64,000 bases of DNA, from contig SLTK01000010.1 in the NCBI GenBank assembly GCA_004347695.1, positions 1 to 64,000 on the forward strand, written 5' to 3'. The notes beneath the pieces are model-generated. The model had not been told where the DNA came from. It searched no databases and was given only the letters and a program-made list of their open reading frames with translations. This document shows, one piece after another, positions 19,326 through 29,336 of the stretch. Source of the DNA: Chloroflexota bacterium (GTDB taxonomy: Bacteria > Chloroflexota > Anaerolineae > Anaerolineales > Anaerolineaceae). The position numbers were made by a program, and so were the translations under genes. Each line of letters begins with the position of its first letter. Within the stretch, counting starts at the first letter, position 1.

Positions 19326-19658
19326 TTAAGGGCGTTGAAAAAGAAGCAAAACGATTAACAGCAATTCGACAGCGGCAGTAAAAATACCCAGCGGGGTCTG
19401 TTCCCCGATAGCCAGCCATAAAATCAAAGTCAAAGCGGTATAACCGATCAAGGCAAAGCGCACCAACCGTTTGCGGTCCTGCAGAAAAGGGATGGGTAAC
19501 TGCAAGAAATAAGCGGCGGTCAAACCAAGGTAGCCCAGACCGTTGAGAATGAAGATCACGTCCGGGAATAAGAGCGACAGGTGAATGCCAGCAGCAATCA
19601 GCGCCAGAAGAATGATCACTGCTTGCATCACACCAATCCGAATCCGGGTTGTTTCCAT
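19326..19658 (-). CDS. Small multi-TM hypothetical protein
   Basis: METTRIRIGVMQAVIILLALIAAG...; the upstream part of the ORF overlaps the next gene. Confidence 0.6.
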   Translation of the reverse strand: METTRIRIGVMQAVIILLALIAAGIHLSLLFPDVIFILNGLGYLGLTAAYFLQLPIPFLQDRKRLVRFALIGYTALTLILWLAIGEQTPLGIFTAAVELLLIVLLLFQRP

Positions 19659-19668
19659 TGTTTCCTCC

Positions 19669-20805
19669 TTATTCCTCAAGACCAATGATGTTTTTTTCAA
19701 AAGAGTTGATCGTTGATTCAGTTCCCGCTGACTGGGCTGCGCGCGCGTCCGGTCTTCGAAGTTCGTTGCCTGCCAGGACCAGGCCAGGCAATCCAAAAAC
19801 CAAATCGCGAACGCGCATAACCAGACTGGCGCTCAAACCTACAGCGGCAGCCGCGCCAATGGAACTGAAGGCCAGTACCTGGCCTGCCTCCAATGCACCC
19901 AGGCCGCCCGGCATGGGGGTCAAAAAAGCCAGTTGTGAAGCAAGAAATGCAGTCATAAGCTGTACCAGGTTTATGGACTGGCCAAGGAAGCGCAGCATCA
20001 GCGCGTATTCTACGAACATGGCCAGCCAACCGCCAGCCGAGATCGCTGCTGTGACCAAAATCACTGCCGGTCTGGTGCGCAATAAGGTGGAAATTTGCTC
20101 CTCAGATTGACCTATCAGCTTCGCTGCGCGCAGCAACCAGGCTGGGATTTTAGAGTGAGCCATCAACGCAGTGATCGGGAATTTTCCACGGCTCAGTGCC
20201 AATAAATACAGCAGCGGCAGGGCTAACAAAGCGGCCGCAACAACCCACCAAACGCCGCCCGGCCAATTACCAGTCGCGCCGCTGGCAAGGATCAACAGAC
20301 TGCCAACCATCAAAAAAGTAAAATTGGTCAACAGTTCGAAGACTTTGTCCAGAAACACACTGGACACTGCGGCTGGCAAAGTGACAGACGGGTTCCGGGA
20401 AACCAGAAGCACCTGCAGCGGTTCACCGCCGACTTGAGGGCCGACCGTAAAATAAGAGACGCCAAAGCCGATCAGGTGGTAACCTACGGCACGGGAAAAA
20501 GGGATGCGCCCGCCCATTACCCGCAGGATAAACCACCAGCGCAGGCTGAAAATGGCCAGCACCCCGACGTTCACTGCAGCCAGCGCCAGCAGTTGCCAGC
20601 CGCGCAAAGATGCAAGGGTATCCACGATTTGTGGAAGCGGAACTTCCCGCAACGCCCACCACAAGGCAGGGATGACCAGCAGCCAGAAGAGCCAGGCCAA
20701 ACGGAATTTTACAAAACCTGGACGCGCCCGGCTTACAATGCCCGGGTCGTTTGGCAGCTTCGAAGCGTGCTCCTCTTCTTCTGATCGTTCGTGCGTTCGT
20801 CTCAT
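19669..20805 (-). CDS. Lysylphosphatidylglycerol synthase TM/UPF0104-like flippase-domain membrane protein
   Basis: PMPGGLGALEAGQVLAF and QVGGEPLQVLLVSR motifs typical of the family. Confidence 0.85.
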   Translation of the reverse strand: MRRTHERSEEEEHASKLPNDPGIVSRARPGFVKFRLAWLFWLLVIPALWWALREVPLPQIVDTLASLRGWQLLALAAVNVGVLAIFSLRWWFILRVMGGRIPFSRAVGYHLIGFGVSYFTVGPQVGGEPLQVLLVSRNPSVTLPAAVSSVFLDKVFELLTNFTFLMVGSLLILASGATGNWPGGVWWVVAAALLALPLLYLLALSRGKFPITALMAHSKIPAWLLRAAKLIGQSEEQISTLLRTRPAVILVTAAISAGGWLAMFVEYALMLRFLGQSINLVQLMTAFLASQLAFLTPMPGGLGALEAGQVLAFSSIGAAAAVGLSASLVMRVRDLVFGLPGLVLAGNELRRPDARAAQSAGTESTINSFEKNIIGLEE

Positions 20806-20941
20806 GGTGTAATTGTACCAATCAGGTAAACATTATCAAAGTTAATAGGATTTACGCGGTTTTATTCACACCGGATTTATCGATTAATGCAAAAACAGGC
20901 CTCATCCAGTCAGGAGAGGCCTGTTTGCAGTCTAAAATAGG

Positions 20942-23900
20942 TCAGCGAGCGACTTCCACGCCGACGGTCAACTGCTCGCCGTCGAATTCAGCCTGGCTGG
21001 CTGCCGCGCTATCCGGCGGCGCCGATGCAACCAGGTCAACGGTCAGGGTCTCCGCCATGATGTAATCCTTGAAATCGGCTACGGCTTCTGTCAAACCCGG
21101 AGTAGCTTGATAGTACAACCGAATGCGATCGGAGATTTGCAGATCGGCCGTTTTGCGCAAATCCTGCACGCGGCGCACAAACTCGCGCGCCAGACCCTCA
21201 CGCACCAACGCCGGGGTCAGCTCAGTGATCAACGCCGCCAGGTAAGCGCCCTCGGATGCCACCGCGTAGCCTTCGCGCGCCTGCACGCGAACTTCGACTT
21301 CTTCCGGTAGCACTGAAACCGTCTCGCCATCCACCTGCAGCTCGACCGGCTGACCGTCGAGCAGGCGGCGTGCGGCCGGTTCTGGATCGATCGCCAGCAG
21401 CGTCTTACGGATGGCCGGGAAGCGGCTGCCATATTTTTGGCCCAACTGCTTGGGTAACGGATTCAGGCTATAAGCTACCGCTTCACCTGCGGTATCCAAC
21501 GCCCGCACGTGTTTAACGTTCAGCTCATCTTCCAACAGATCGGCATAGACTTGCACCACGCGGGCTTCTTCAGCGTTGCCGACCGAGAAAGCCGCTTCCG
21601 CCAACGGCTGGCGCACCTTGCGGTTGGCCTTATTCCGTGCGGCGTGTCCCACCGATGCCAGCTTCATCACCAGCGCCATGTCGCGGTTGAGTTTATCATC
21701 CACCAGCGCCGCGTCAAAGACCGGCCAGGCTGCCAGATGTACCGATTCAGGCGCGCTCGGGTTCATTTGCACCACCAGATTCTGGTATAACTCCTCCGCC
21801 ATGAACGGCATACTGGGCGCCAGCAGTTTACTGACAGTCACCAGTGCTTCATAGAGCGTCGCATAGGCAGCCTGCTTATCTCCGTCCGATTCAGACTTCC
21901 AGAAGCGGCGACGCGAGCGGCGCAGATACCAGTTGGACAGTTGATCGACGAAGACTTCAACCGGGCGCGTGGCGCCCAGCACATCATAATTTTCCATCGC
22001 GGTTGTCACGTCCCGCACCAGCGCATGCAAGGTGGAACGCAACCACTGGTCAAGGTCGCTGTATTGCGGCTGCTGTCCTTCACCGGGTTGCCAGCCGTCC
22101 AGGTTGGCATAGGTGACGAAGAAAGAATAGGTATTCCACAGGGTCAATGTAAAGTTACGCAGAACCTCACTCACCAGGTCGCTGGAGAACCGACGTTCCT
22201 GTCCCGGAGGGCCGGCAGTGTAGAGATACCAGCGCATGGCATCCGCGCCGTTTGAATTCAGGACTTGCCAGGGATCGGCAACATTGCCGCGCGACTTGGA
22301 CATCTTCTGTGCATTGCCGTCCAGGATCAGTCCCAGGCAGACCACATTCTTGAAACTGACCTGGTCATTGAGCAGGGTGCTGATGGCATGCAAGGAATAG
22401 AACCAGCCGCGCGTTTGATCGACTGCCTCGCAGATGTAATCCGCCGGATATTGCTGGTGAAACTGCTCGACATTTTCGAAGGGGTAATGCCACTGGGCAT
22501 AAGGCATCGAGCCGGAGTCGAACCAGACATCGATCAATTCGGGCACGCGTTTCATTTTGCCGCTGCATTCCGGGCAGCTCAACGTAACTTCATCGACGTA
22601 TGGCCGGTGCAGATCGAGCCCGGTCAGGTCGCGCCCCGCCAATGTGGACAGTTCAGCTACCGAACCGATAGCATGTTGGTGATGGCAGTCAACGCACTCC
22701 CAGACTGGCAGCGGAGTGCCCCAGTAACGTTCACGCCCAAGCGCCCAGTCGACATTGTTTGCCAGCCAGTTGCCAAAGCGCCCGGTTTTGATGTGTCCGG
22801 GATACCAGTTGATGGTGTTGTTGAGTTCCACCATGCGGTCTTTGAACTGGCTGGTGCGGATGTACCAGGTTGGCCGGGCATAATACAGCAACGGGGTGCC
22901 GCAGCGCCAGCAGAACGGATAGGTGTGGGTATAGTTCTCGCTGCGAAAAAGCAGCCCGCGTGTATGCAATTCATCGATGATCAACGGATCGGCTTTTTTG
23001 ACGAAAATACCTGCCCACGGCCGGACGGCCGGGATGAACGTTCCGTCATCTGCCACCGTCATCAGCAGCGGCAGATCGTGTTCCAACCCAACCGCCATAT
23101 CTTCGGCGCCAAACGCCGGGGCGATATGCACAAAACCGGTCCCGTCTTCCGTAGTCACATAATCGGCTAAAACCACATAGTACGCCTGCTTTTGCACCGG
23201 CAGGAAGGTGTAGAGCGGTTGATACCTTTTACCTTTAAGGGCCTTGCCTTTCAGCCGGTTGACCACTTTAACGGCTTCACCGTGGAAGACTTTTTCCACC
23301 AGGGCTTCCGCCAGGATCAGCTTTTCCACGCCGCCTTCCGGCAATGGATGCTCGACTACCACATAGTCGACATCCGGGTGCGCTGCAACGGCAACGTTGC
23401 CGGGCAGCGTCCAGGGCGTCGTTGTCCAGACCAATAACGAGGTGCCGGGTTCATCCACCAGCGGCAAACGCACAAAGACGGACGGATCCACCGTTTCTTC
23501 ATAGCCCTGGGCCACCTCGTGATCCGAAAGCGGCGTTCCGCAGCGCGGGCAGTACGGCACGACCTTAAACCCCTGGTAAAGCAGGTCCTTTTCCCAGAAG
23601 TTTTTCAGGATCGACCAGACCGATTCGATATATTCGTTCTTGTAGGTGACGTAAGCGGTTTCCAGATCGACCCAGTAACCAATGCGGTCGGTTAGTCGTT
23701 CCCACTCCTGGATATAGGCAAACGCCGACTCGCGGCATAATGCATTGAATTTATCGATGCCATAGGCTTCGATGTCTTGTTTAACTTTGAATCCCAGCTT
23801 TTTCTCGACCTCGATCTCAACCGGCAGTCCGTGGGTATCCCACCCGCCGCGGCGACTGACATGGAAGCCCTGCATGGTTTTATACCGCGGGAAGATGTCC

Positions 23901-24094
23901 TTGAAGACGCGCGCCAGGACATGATGCACGCCCGGTTTGCCATTAGCGGTTGGAGGACCTTCATAAAAGATATACTCCGGGCCGCCTTTACGCTGATCCA
24001 TGGTCTTGTGGAAGACGTCGTGTGACTTCCAAAACCGCTGAACCGCTTCTTCTACCAGGGTAACGTTGAATTTAGATGAAACAGGTCGGAACAT
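20942..24094 (-). CDS. ileS: Isoleucyl-tRNA synthetase
   Basis: YEGPPTANGKPGVHHVLARVFKD (HIGH region) and KMSKSRGN (KMSKS). Start set at MFRPVSSKFN because the ORF 5' extension is T-box sequence. Confidence 0.97.
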   Translation of the reverse strand: MFRPVSSKFNVTLVEEAVQRFWKSHDVFHKTMDQRKGGPEYIFYEGPPTANGKPGVHHVLARVFKDIFPRYKTMQGFHVSRRGGWDTHGLPVEIEVEKKLGFKVKQDIEAYGIDKFNALCRESAFAYIQEWERLTDRIGYWVDLETAYVTYKNEYIESVWSILKNFWEKDLLYQGFKVVPYCPRCGTPLSDHEVAQGYEETVDPSVFVRLPLVDEPGTSLLVWTTTPWTLPGNVAVAAHPDVDYVVVEHPLPEGGVEKLILAEALVEKVFHGEAVKVVNRLKGKALKGKRYQPLYTFLPVQKQAYYVVLADYVTTEDGTGFVHIAPAFGAEDMAVGLEHDLPLLMTVADDGTFIPAVRPWAGIFVKKADPLIIDELHTRGLLFRSENYTHTYPFCWRCGTPLLYYARPTWYIRTSQFKDRMVELNNTINWYPGHIKTGRFGNWLANNVDWALGRERYWGTPLPVWECVDCHHQHAIGSVAELSTLAGRDLTGLDLHRPYVDEVTLSCPECSGKMKRVPELIDVWFDSGSMPYAQWHYPFENVEQFHQQYPADYICEAVDQTRGWFYSLHAISTLLNDQVSFKNVVCLGLILDGNAQKMSKSRGNVADPWQVLNSNGADAMRWYLYTAGPPGQERRFSSDLVSEVLRNFTLTLWNTYSFFVTYANLDGWQPGEGQQPQYSDLDQWLRSTLHALVRDVTTAMENYDVLGATRPVEVFVDQLSNWYLRRSRRRFWKSESDGDKQAAYATLYEALVTVSKLLAPSMPFMAEELYQNLVVQMNPSAPESVHLAAWPVFDAALVDDKLNRDMALVMKLASVGHAARNKANRKVRQPLAEAAFSVGNAEEARVVQVYADLLEDELNVKHVRALDTAGEAVAYSLNPLPKQLGQKYGSRFPAIRKTLLAIDPEPAARRLLDGQPVELQVDGETVSVLPEEVEVRVQAREGYAVASEGAYLAALITELTPALVREGLAREFVRRVQDLRKTADLQISDRIRLYYQATPGLTEAVADFKDYIMAETLTVDLVASAPPDSAAASQAEFDGEQLTVGVEVAR

Positions 24095-24138
24095 GCAGGC
24101 TCCTAGAAAAAGGTTGTCGTAATCCGTTATTAATATCA

Positions 24139-24412
24139 AAACCCCTTCGTCCACCAGGGACGAGAGGGGTTCTCGCGGTACCACCCTGTTTCCTGCCAGT
24201 CGGCAGGCTCTTTGTCAGATACTTCCGGATCGGTCGGTCATACCTGCGCCGGGAATAACGGTCGGCAGCACCGGCTCCCCTACTGACGAAGGATTACTTC
24301 GGGTTCAGTTCGCAGCTCCGGAAGGATTTTCCGCTCCAGTTTTTGCCCCGGCTCACACCAATTCCGGGTTCGCTGCCAAACAACCAGAACGTACTCTTTT
24401 CCATCATCGCTA
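24139..24412 (-). promoter_or_regulatory. T-box leader upstream of ileS
   Basis: Minus strand has AGGGTGGTACCGCGAGAACCCCTCTCGTCCC, the conserved T-box/antiterminator sequence, with competing terminator CCCCTCTCGTCC..GGACGAAGGGGTTTTGAT. The 5' limit is approximate. Confidence 0.92.
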
Positions 24413-24461
24413 TTAAAGTTATGCCGATATTACCATTAATAGCCACAAATGGCAACGTGCA

Positions 24462-24483
24462 GGGGCGGCTCGCGAGCCGCCCC
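24462..24483. repeat. 22-bp perfect palindrome GGGGCGGCTCGCGAGCCGCCCC
   Basis: Self-complementary by inspection; near copy at 24780-24811. Confidence 0.9.
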
Positions 24484-24608
24484 TACACACGAGCCCCTAC
24501 ACACGAGCCGCCCCTGCGACACGCGTGCAATTCATGTGCATTTTTCGTGGGCAAATTATGTGCCATTGGTATGGATTGCCTAAAAATGTCTATTTGACCC
24601 TCGCCCCG

Positions 24609-24670
24609 ACTCCGCTCCCCGGTTCGCGACTTGATTTTCGCAGACGGTTCACCTCTCGGGGAGCGGGAGT
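24609..24670. repeat. Inverted repeat ACTCCGCTCCCCG / CGGGGAGCGGGAGT
   Basis: Arms at 24609-24621 and 24657-24670, one-base indel. Confidence 0.8.
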
Positions 24671-24680
24671 AAATGGATTT

Positions 24681-24720
24681 CGAGTGTTTTTGCACCGCCA
24701 TGGCGGTGCAAAAACACTCG
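24681..24720. repeat. 40-bp perfect palindrome
   Basis: CGAGTGTTTTTGCACCGCCATGGCGGTGCAAAAACACTCG is identical to its reverse complement. Confidence 0.95.
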
Positions 24721-24724
24721 TGCA

Positions 24725-24756
24725 GAAAAAACCCGCCCCAAAGAATGGGGCGGGTT
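24725..24756 (-). terminator. Rho-independent terminator for the pyrimidine phosphorylase operon
   Basis: Minus strand AACCCGCCCCA TTCTT TGGGGCGGGTT TTTTCTG. Confidence 0.8.
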
Positions 24757-24779
24757 AAGTGGGGTTGATAACCTTAAGA

Positions 24780-24811
24780 TACAAGGGGCGGCTCGCGAGC
24801 CACCCCTTGTA
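24780..24811. repeat. 32-bp near-perfect palindrome
   Basis: TACAAGGGGCGGCTCGCGAGCCACCCCTTGTA; one mismatched pair. Confidence 0.85.
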
Positions 24812-24877
24812 CTAAACCAAAATCATTAGTTTGATAATAAAACGATGGCCTTCGACCTGGCCAATGGGGATTTTCGG

Positions 24878-26266
24878 TTAATCGCCTATCACATCGTAGA
24901 ACAACGGCAGGCGCGGGCACGGCTGGTCGCTCCAGGTGTGGGCAGCCAGCAAGCGTTCTTTGGCCTGCCGCAGCTTTTCCTTGCTGTTGGCGTGTATGGT
25001 GAACAACGGGTCGCCAATCCCCACCCGGTCCCCTACTTTGTGATGAATAATAAACCCGACTGCCGGGTCGATTGGATCTCCTTTACGAACACGCCCGGCC
25101 CCCAGATCAACCGACGCCTCGCCAATTTCCCGAGCATTGATCCCTTGCAGCCAGCCATACCTTGGCGCACCAATCACTTCGACCAGCGGCGCAGTGGGTA
25201 ACAAACGCGGATCATCGACCTGCTTCACATCACCGCCCTGGATCTCCACCAACCGCCGGAATTTTTGCCAGGCCTGCCCATCTTTCAAAACCGATTCCGC
25301 CAGGTAACGCGCTTCATCCAGGGAGGCGGCCTTGCCTCCCAGCAGCAGCATTTGACCGGCAACCTCCATGCAATGTTCGTGAAAATCGCGCGGGCCGTGC
25401 AAATGCAGTGTGTCGATTGCCTCGCGCACTTCCAAAGCATTACCTACTGCATGACCGAGCGGTTGGTTCATGTCAGAAAGCAGACAAACTGCCCGCCGCC
25501 CGCTCAACCGGGCAATATCGACCATGATATGCGCCAGTTCACGTCCCCCTTCCAGCGTTTCCATGAACGCGCCGTTGCCCACTTTAACGTCCAACACCAT
25601 TGCCTGGGCACCCCCGGCGATTTTCTTACTCATAATCGAGGAAGCGATCAATGGCATGGAAGGAACGGTTCCGGTCACATCACGCAGCGCATACAATTTG
25701 CCGTCTGCCGGCGCAAGGTCAGCGCTTTGACCGGTGAGAACCAGTCCTTCGGTGCGCAGTTGGTTGATAAATTCTTCTGTGCTCAGGTCGGTGCGGTACC
25801 CGCTGATGGATTCCATTTTGTCCAGCGTGCCGCCGCTAAACCCCAGACCGCGCCCGGACATTTTCCCAACGGGCAAGCCGCAAGCAGCCACAGTCGGTTC
25901 GACAACCAGTGTGGTCTTATCCCCTACCCCGCCGGTCGAATGTTTATCCACCGCCAGCGCCACCACGCCATCCAGGTTGATCGTCTCGCCGGAGTGCGCC
26001 ATTGCCAGGGTCAGGTCGGTGGTCTCCTCCCGCGTCATTCCGTTGAGGGTAACCGCCATTGCCCAGGCAGCTGCCTGGTAATCCGGGATTTCACCGTGGG
26101 TATAACCCTGTACAAAAAAATCGATTTCATCATGCGAAAGGGCTTTTTTATCGCGCTTGTTGATGATGACATCCACTGCTTTCATGATCGATTCCTCCGT
26201 GGAAGACCTTTTCGCTGGAAATACAAAGGCATTGCGCAGGAGCTTCCCGGGCAATGCCTTTGTCAT
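24878..26266 (-). CDS. Pyrimidine-nucleoside/thymidine phosphorylase
   Basis: DKHSTGGVGDKTTLVVEPTVAACGLPVGKMSGRGLGFSGGTLDKMESI signature. Start likely at MKAVDVIINKRDK. Confidence 0.95.
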   Translation of the reverse strand: MTKALPGKLLRNAFVFPAKRSSTEESIMKAVDVIINKRDKKALSHDEIDFFVQGYTHGEIPDYQAAAWAMAVTLNGMTREETTDLTLAMAHSGETINLDGVVALAVDKHSTGGVGDKTTLVVEPTVAACGLPVGKMSGRGLGFSGGTLDKMESISGYRTDLSTEEFINQLRTEGLVLTGQSADLAPADGKLYALRDVTGTVPSMPLIASSIMSKKIAGGAQAMVLDVKVGNGAFMETLEGGRELAHIMVDIARLSGRRAVCLLSDMNQPLGHAVGNALEVREAIDTLHLHGPRDFHEHCMEVAGQMLLLGGKAASLDEARYLAESVLKDGQAWQKFRRLVEIQGGDVKQVDDPRLLPTAPLVEVIGAPRYGWLQGINAREIGEASVDLGAGRVRKGDPIDPAVGFIIHHKVGDRVGIGDPLFTIHANSKEKLRQAKERLLAAHTWSDQPCPRLPLFYDVIGD

Positions 26267-26274
26267 TTGCAGAT

Positions 26275-27069
26275 TTACTGAGCTTGTTTTTTGGGAACGA
26301 TGGTAACCTTGCGATTCGGTTCCTCGCCAATGCTCTCGGTAGTGACGTCCGGGTGTTCGCGCAGTTCCAGGTGGATGATGCGCCGTTCATTGGCGGGCAT
26401 GGGTTCGAGCGCCATGCGCCGGCCGGTATGGTTAACCTGCTCAGCCATGCGGCGAGCCAGGACGCGCAACTGGCGTTCGCGACGGGCGCGGTAACCTTGC
26501 ACATCGATCAACAGTGGTACCCATTGACCGGCTTCCTTCGACACAATCAGGCTGCTGATGTACTGCAACGCATTCAATGTCTCTGACCGGCGGCCGATGA
26601 GGATGGATAGATCATCTCCCTGGACTTCCACCAGAATCAGGTTCTGGTCATTTTCGTCCGCGGGCGGCACAATTTGCGCTTTCAGGCGGGCGCGAACGCG
26701 CATTTTCTCCAAAAGCTCACCCACTACCTGTTCAGCGATTTTCAACACCGGTTCCAGACTGGCCGCATCAATCGTGGGAACGGGTTCTTTCTTCACCGGA
26801 GCTTCCACAACGCGGGGAGCCGGTTTTTGGCGGGTTGCGCTCTTGCGCGGAGCGGGTTGCGCATCAACCTCTTTGCTGCCGGACTGGTCTTTGATCTTCA
26901 ACCGGACGCGCGCCAGACGCGTGCCAAGTCCGAGGAAACCCTTGCTCCCCTGATCAAGCACTTCAACCTCTACGGCATCCTCCGGTAAACCAAGCTGGCG
27001 AATACCTTTGGCAACTGCTTCTTCGATGGATGGTGCAATGATTTCCAATGTTGTTTTTTCTTGACTCAT
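26275..27069 (-). CDS. jag: Jag/KhpB RNA-binding protein
   Basis: Jag-N domain, KH region and R3H region (RPVWL..NERRIIHLELREHPDVTTESIGEEPNRKVTI); adjacent to yidC. Confidence 0.93.
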   Translation of the reverse strand: MSQEKTTLEIIAPSIEEAVAKGIRQLGLPEDAVEVEVLDQGSKGFLGLGTRLARVRLKIKDQSGSKEVDAQPAPRKSATRQKPAPRVVEAPVKKEPVPTIDAASLEPVLKIAEQVVGELLEKMRVRARLKAQIVPPADENDQNLILVEVQGDDLSILIGRRSETLNALQYISSLIVSKEAGQWVPLLIDVQGYRARRERQLRVLARRMAEQVNHTGRRMALEPMPANERRIIHLELREHPDVTTESIGEEPNRKVTIVPKKQAQ

Positions 27070-27136
27070 CTCAGCCTCAATGATTGCTTCCTACTGCATC
27101 CTAAGGGTGAGAGGCTTGTTCAGCCTTCACCGGTTT

Positions 27137-27940
27137 TTATTTTTTCCCCTTGCCGGCTTTTACGTCCTTTTTTTTCAAGAACGGAAAAACATTTGCCCAG
27201 TTCACTTTGCCGAGCATGGCATACTGCGCGATACCCACGAGGTTCGAAGCCACAAAGTACAACGCCAGGCCGGAAGCCAGGGTGTACGCCAGGTAGCCCA
27301 TGAACAAAGGCATGTACAGGTTCATCATGCTGCCCATGGCGGCGGTTTGATCCTTCGGGTTAGGGTTGGCTGGCTGTGTTAACTTGCCCTGGATGTAGGT
27401 GGTCAACACAACGATGATCACCATTACCGGGATGCCAAACTCGAGTCCCGGGATGTTCAACCGCTCCGGTTGCGAGAGGTCCATCCACAGAAAGCGGTTG
27501 TTGAGCGGGATAAGGGTTTCAACCTTCAGCAGAGCAGGGTAAATATGCCGGATCAGGTTCAGCAGATCGATTGGTGTGGTCGCCATGGCGTAGATTACCG
27601 CCTGGTAAAGGCCAAAAATGATCGGCAGTTGTATCAGGGTCGGAAGGCAGGATGAGAATGGGTTTATTCCCAGTTCTTTATATAATGCCATCTGCTCCTG
27701 GGCCAGCTTTTCTTTATCGCCCTTGTATTTCTCTTGAACTTTGAGCCACTTTTCGTTCTTCTGCAAATCCTGCATGGCCTGTGCGCCCTTGATCTGTTTT
27801 ACCATCAAGGGGTGGGTAATCAGCCGGATCAACAGGGTAAACAGGATTATCGCAACGCCAAAGTTCTGTCCGATCAGGTTATAGATGAACAGCAGCGTAT
27901 TGATAAACGGGGTGATGATTAATGAATCCCAGATATTCAC
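27137..27940 (-). CDS. yidC: YidC/Oxa1 membrane insertase
   Basis: LIRLITHPLMVKQIKGAQAMQDLQ; NPFSSCLPTLIQLPIIFGLYQAV. Confidence 0.95.
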   Translation of the reverse strand: MNIWDSLIITPFINTLLFIYNLIGQNFGVAIILFTLLIRLITHPLMVKQIKGAQAMQDLQKNEKWLKVQEKYKGDKEKLAQEQMALYKELGINPFSSCLPTLIQLPIIFGLYQAVIYAMATTPIDLLNLIRHIYPALLKVETLIPLNNRFLWMDLSQPERLNIPGLEFGIPVMVIIVVLTTYIQGKLTQPANPNPKDQTAAMGSMMNLYMPLFMGYLAYTLASGLALYFVASNLVGIAQYAMLGKVNWANVFPFLKKKDVKAGKGKK

Positions 27941-27949
27941 GATTCGCTC

Positions 27950-29002
27950 CTACTTCGGCGGGATGAAGGTCCAAACATCCTGACCGGCGGTGGTTACCAG
28001 CTTGAGCGGGCTGTCGCCCAGCGCAATGCCGATCAGCAGTTTGTCATCGAATTGAACGGGGCCATTGTATAACTTGCCTTCGATCGTCTTGGACCACAAC
28101 CGTTCGCCCGTAAAACTCAAGGCAACAAGGTTGCCATTTTCTGTCGCAAATACAACTGACTCTTCGGTCACAGTGGGGCGCCCGGTTACCGGCTCCGTCA
28201 GTGACTGCGTCCAGATATCGGCGCCGTCTGTGCGGGAGACGCCGTAAGCTTTGCCGCTCAGATCGCCAAAAAACAGCGTATCTTCATGGATGGCTGGCTG
28301 GCTCCACAGACTTTCGGTAAATTTGCGCCGCCAGAGGATTTCACCGTCCGCAGTGTTAACGGCAATCAGCTCGCGCGCCAGAGTGGCGACGTATAATGTG
28401 CCGTCGGTGCTTAATGTGGGCGAGTAAATCACGGCCCCGCCTAAATCCTTCGACCATTTCAGTTCGCCGGTTGCCATATCGACAGCATAAATGGTTTTGT
28501 CCATCGATGCCTGGTATACCGTGTCGCCGTTGCCGACCGGTTGCGACCAGAGGGCGCGAGTGGCCGCGAATTTCCATTTAAGGTTGCCGTTCAGGTCAAG
28601 GGCATATAAAGAGCCGTCGCCGTTGGGGGCAAAAATGGTATCGTTGGCTACCAGTGGACTGGCAATCCAGGGACCGTTCGCCTGGAACGACCAGTTCTCG
28701 GCGCCTGTTGTCGGGTTTAGCGAATGCAGGATTTTCTGATAGTCACCGGCAATCAATTGGTTTTCCACTAATACCGGCGCTGCAAAGTACATTGTCCGGG
28801 ATGCTTTTTCCGGATAACGCCAGATCATGGAACCGTCGGTTGCGCGAATGGCATAAACATGCGCCAGATTGGCAACATAAAATGTATCCCCGTTAGTGGA
28901 GATCCCCGGCCAACTGCTCCCGGAAAGTCCGGCCGAGCAAGACGTGAGCAAAACGGTTGCCAGGATCAGGGTAAAGATGAGGGTGGTTTTTCTTTTGTTC
29001 AT
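27950..29002 (-). CDS. PQQ-like beta-propeller lipoprotein
   Basis: Lipobox LLTSC near the N-terminus; repeated YALDLNGNLKWKF/YAVDMATGELKWSK propeller motifs. Confidence 0.88.
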   Translation of the reverse strand: MNKRKTTLIFTLILATVLLTSCSAGLSGSSWPGISTNGDTFYVANLAHVYAIRATDGSMIWRYPEKASRTMYFAAPVLVENQLIAGDYQKILHSLNPTTGAENWSFQANGPWIASPLVANDTIFAPNGDGSLYALDLNGNLKWKFAATRALWSQPVGNGDTVYQASMDKTIYAVDMATGELKWSKDLGGAVIYSPTLSTDGTLYVATLARELIAVNTADGEILWRRKFTESLWSQPAIHEDTLFFGDLSGKAYGVSRTDGADIWTQSLTEPVTGRPTVTEESVVFATENGNLVALSFTGERLWSKTIEGKLYNGPVQFDDKLLIGIALGDSPLKLVTTAGQDVWTFIPPK

Positions 29003-29057
29003 TCTGTGTGATTGTTATGCAAAAGGTTGAATCCCGGAGCTCAATCGATTTAGCGGA

Positions 29058-29336
29058 TCAAGGTACCGGGTCATAACCGCCTGGATTCCAGGGGTTGCAG
29101 CGCAAGACGCGCCAGGTAGCCATAACCACGCCCCGCCAGGCACCATGTTTGTAGATCGCCTGATAGCCGTAGTGGGAGCACGAAGGGTAAAAGCGGCAGG
29201 TATTGGAAGGCAGCGAGGGAGAAACTAATTTTTGATAAAGACGAATCAACCCCAGCAAAGGCCAGCGTAACAGAGTTTGCAGATTAAACGGCAAATCCCG
29301 CAAACGCGGCTCAGTGGAGTAATCGTGCTCGATCAT
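29058..29336 (-). CDS. yidD: Membrane protein insertion efficiency factor YidD
   Basis: [34 protein letters not shown]...[17 protein letters not shown]. Confidence 0.95.
   Translation of the reverse strand: MIEHDYSTEPRLRDLPFNLQTLLRWPLLGLIRLYQKLVSPSLPSNTCRFYPSCSHYGYQAIYKHGAWRGVVMATWRVLRCNPWNPGGYDPVP

Noticed and set aside
22265-23170. 301-aa plus-strand ORF
   Set aside because: Antisense to ileS, no recognisable protein motifs; a by-product of GC-rich coding sequence.
24095-24184. N-terminal extension of the ileS ORF (MVPREPLSSLVDEG...)
   Set aside because: It translates the T-box antiterminator/terminator; the IleRS start MFRPVSSKFN is at 24094.
24139-24412. Structured region upstream of ileS as a novel RNA
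   Set aside because: Explained by the known T-box family (GGGTGGTACCGCG).
25265-26281. 338-aa plus-strand ORF
   Set aside because: Antisense to the well-supported pyrimidine phosphorylase.
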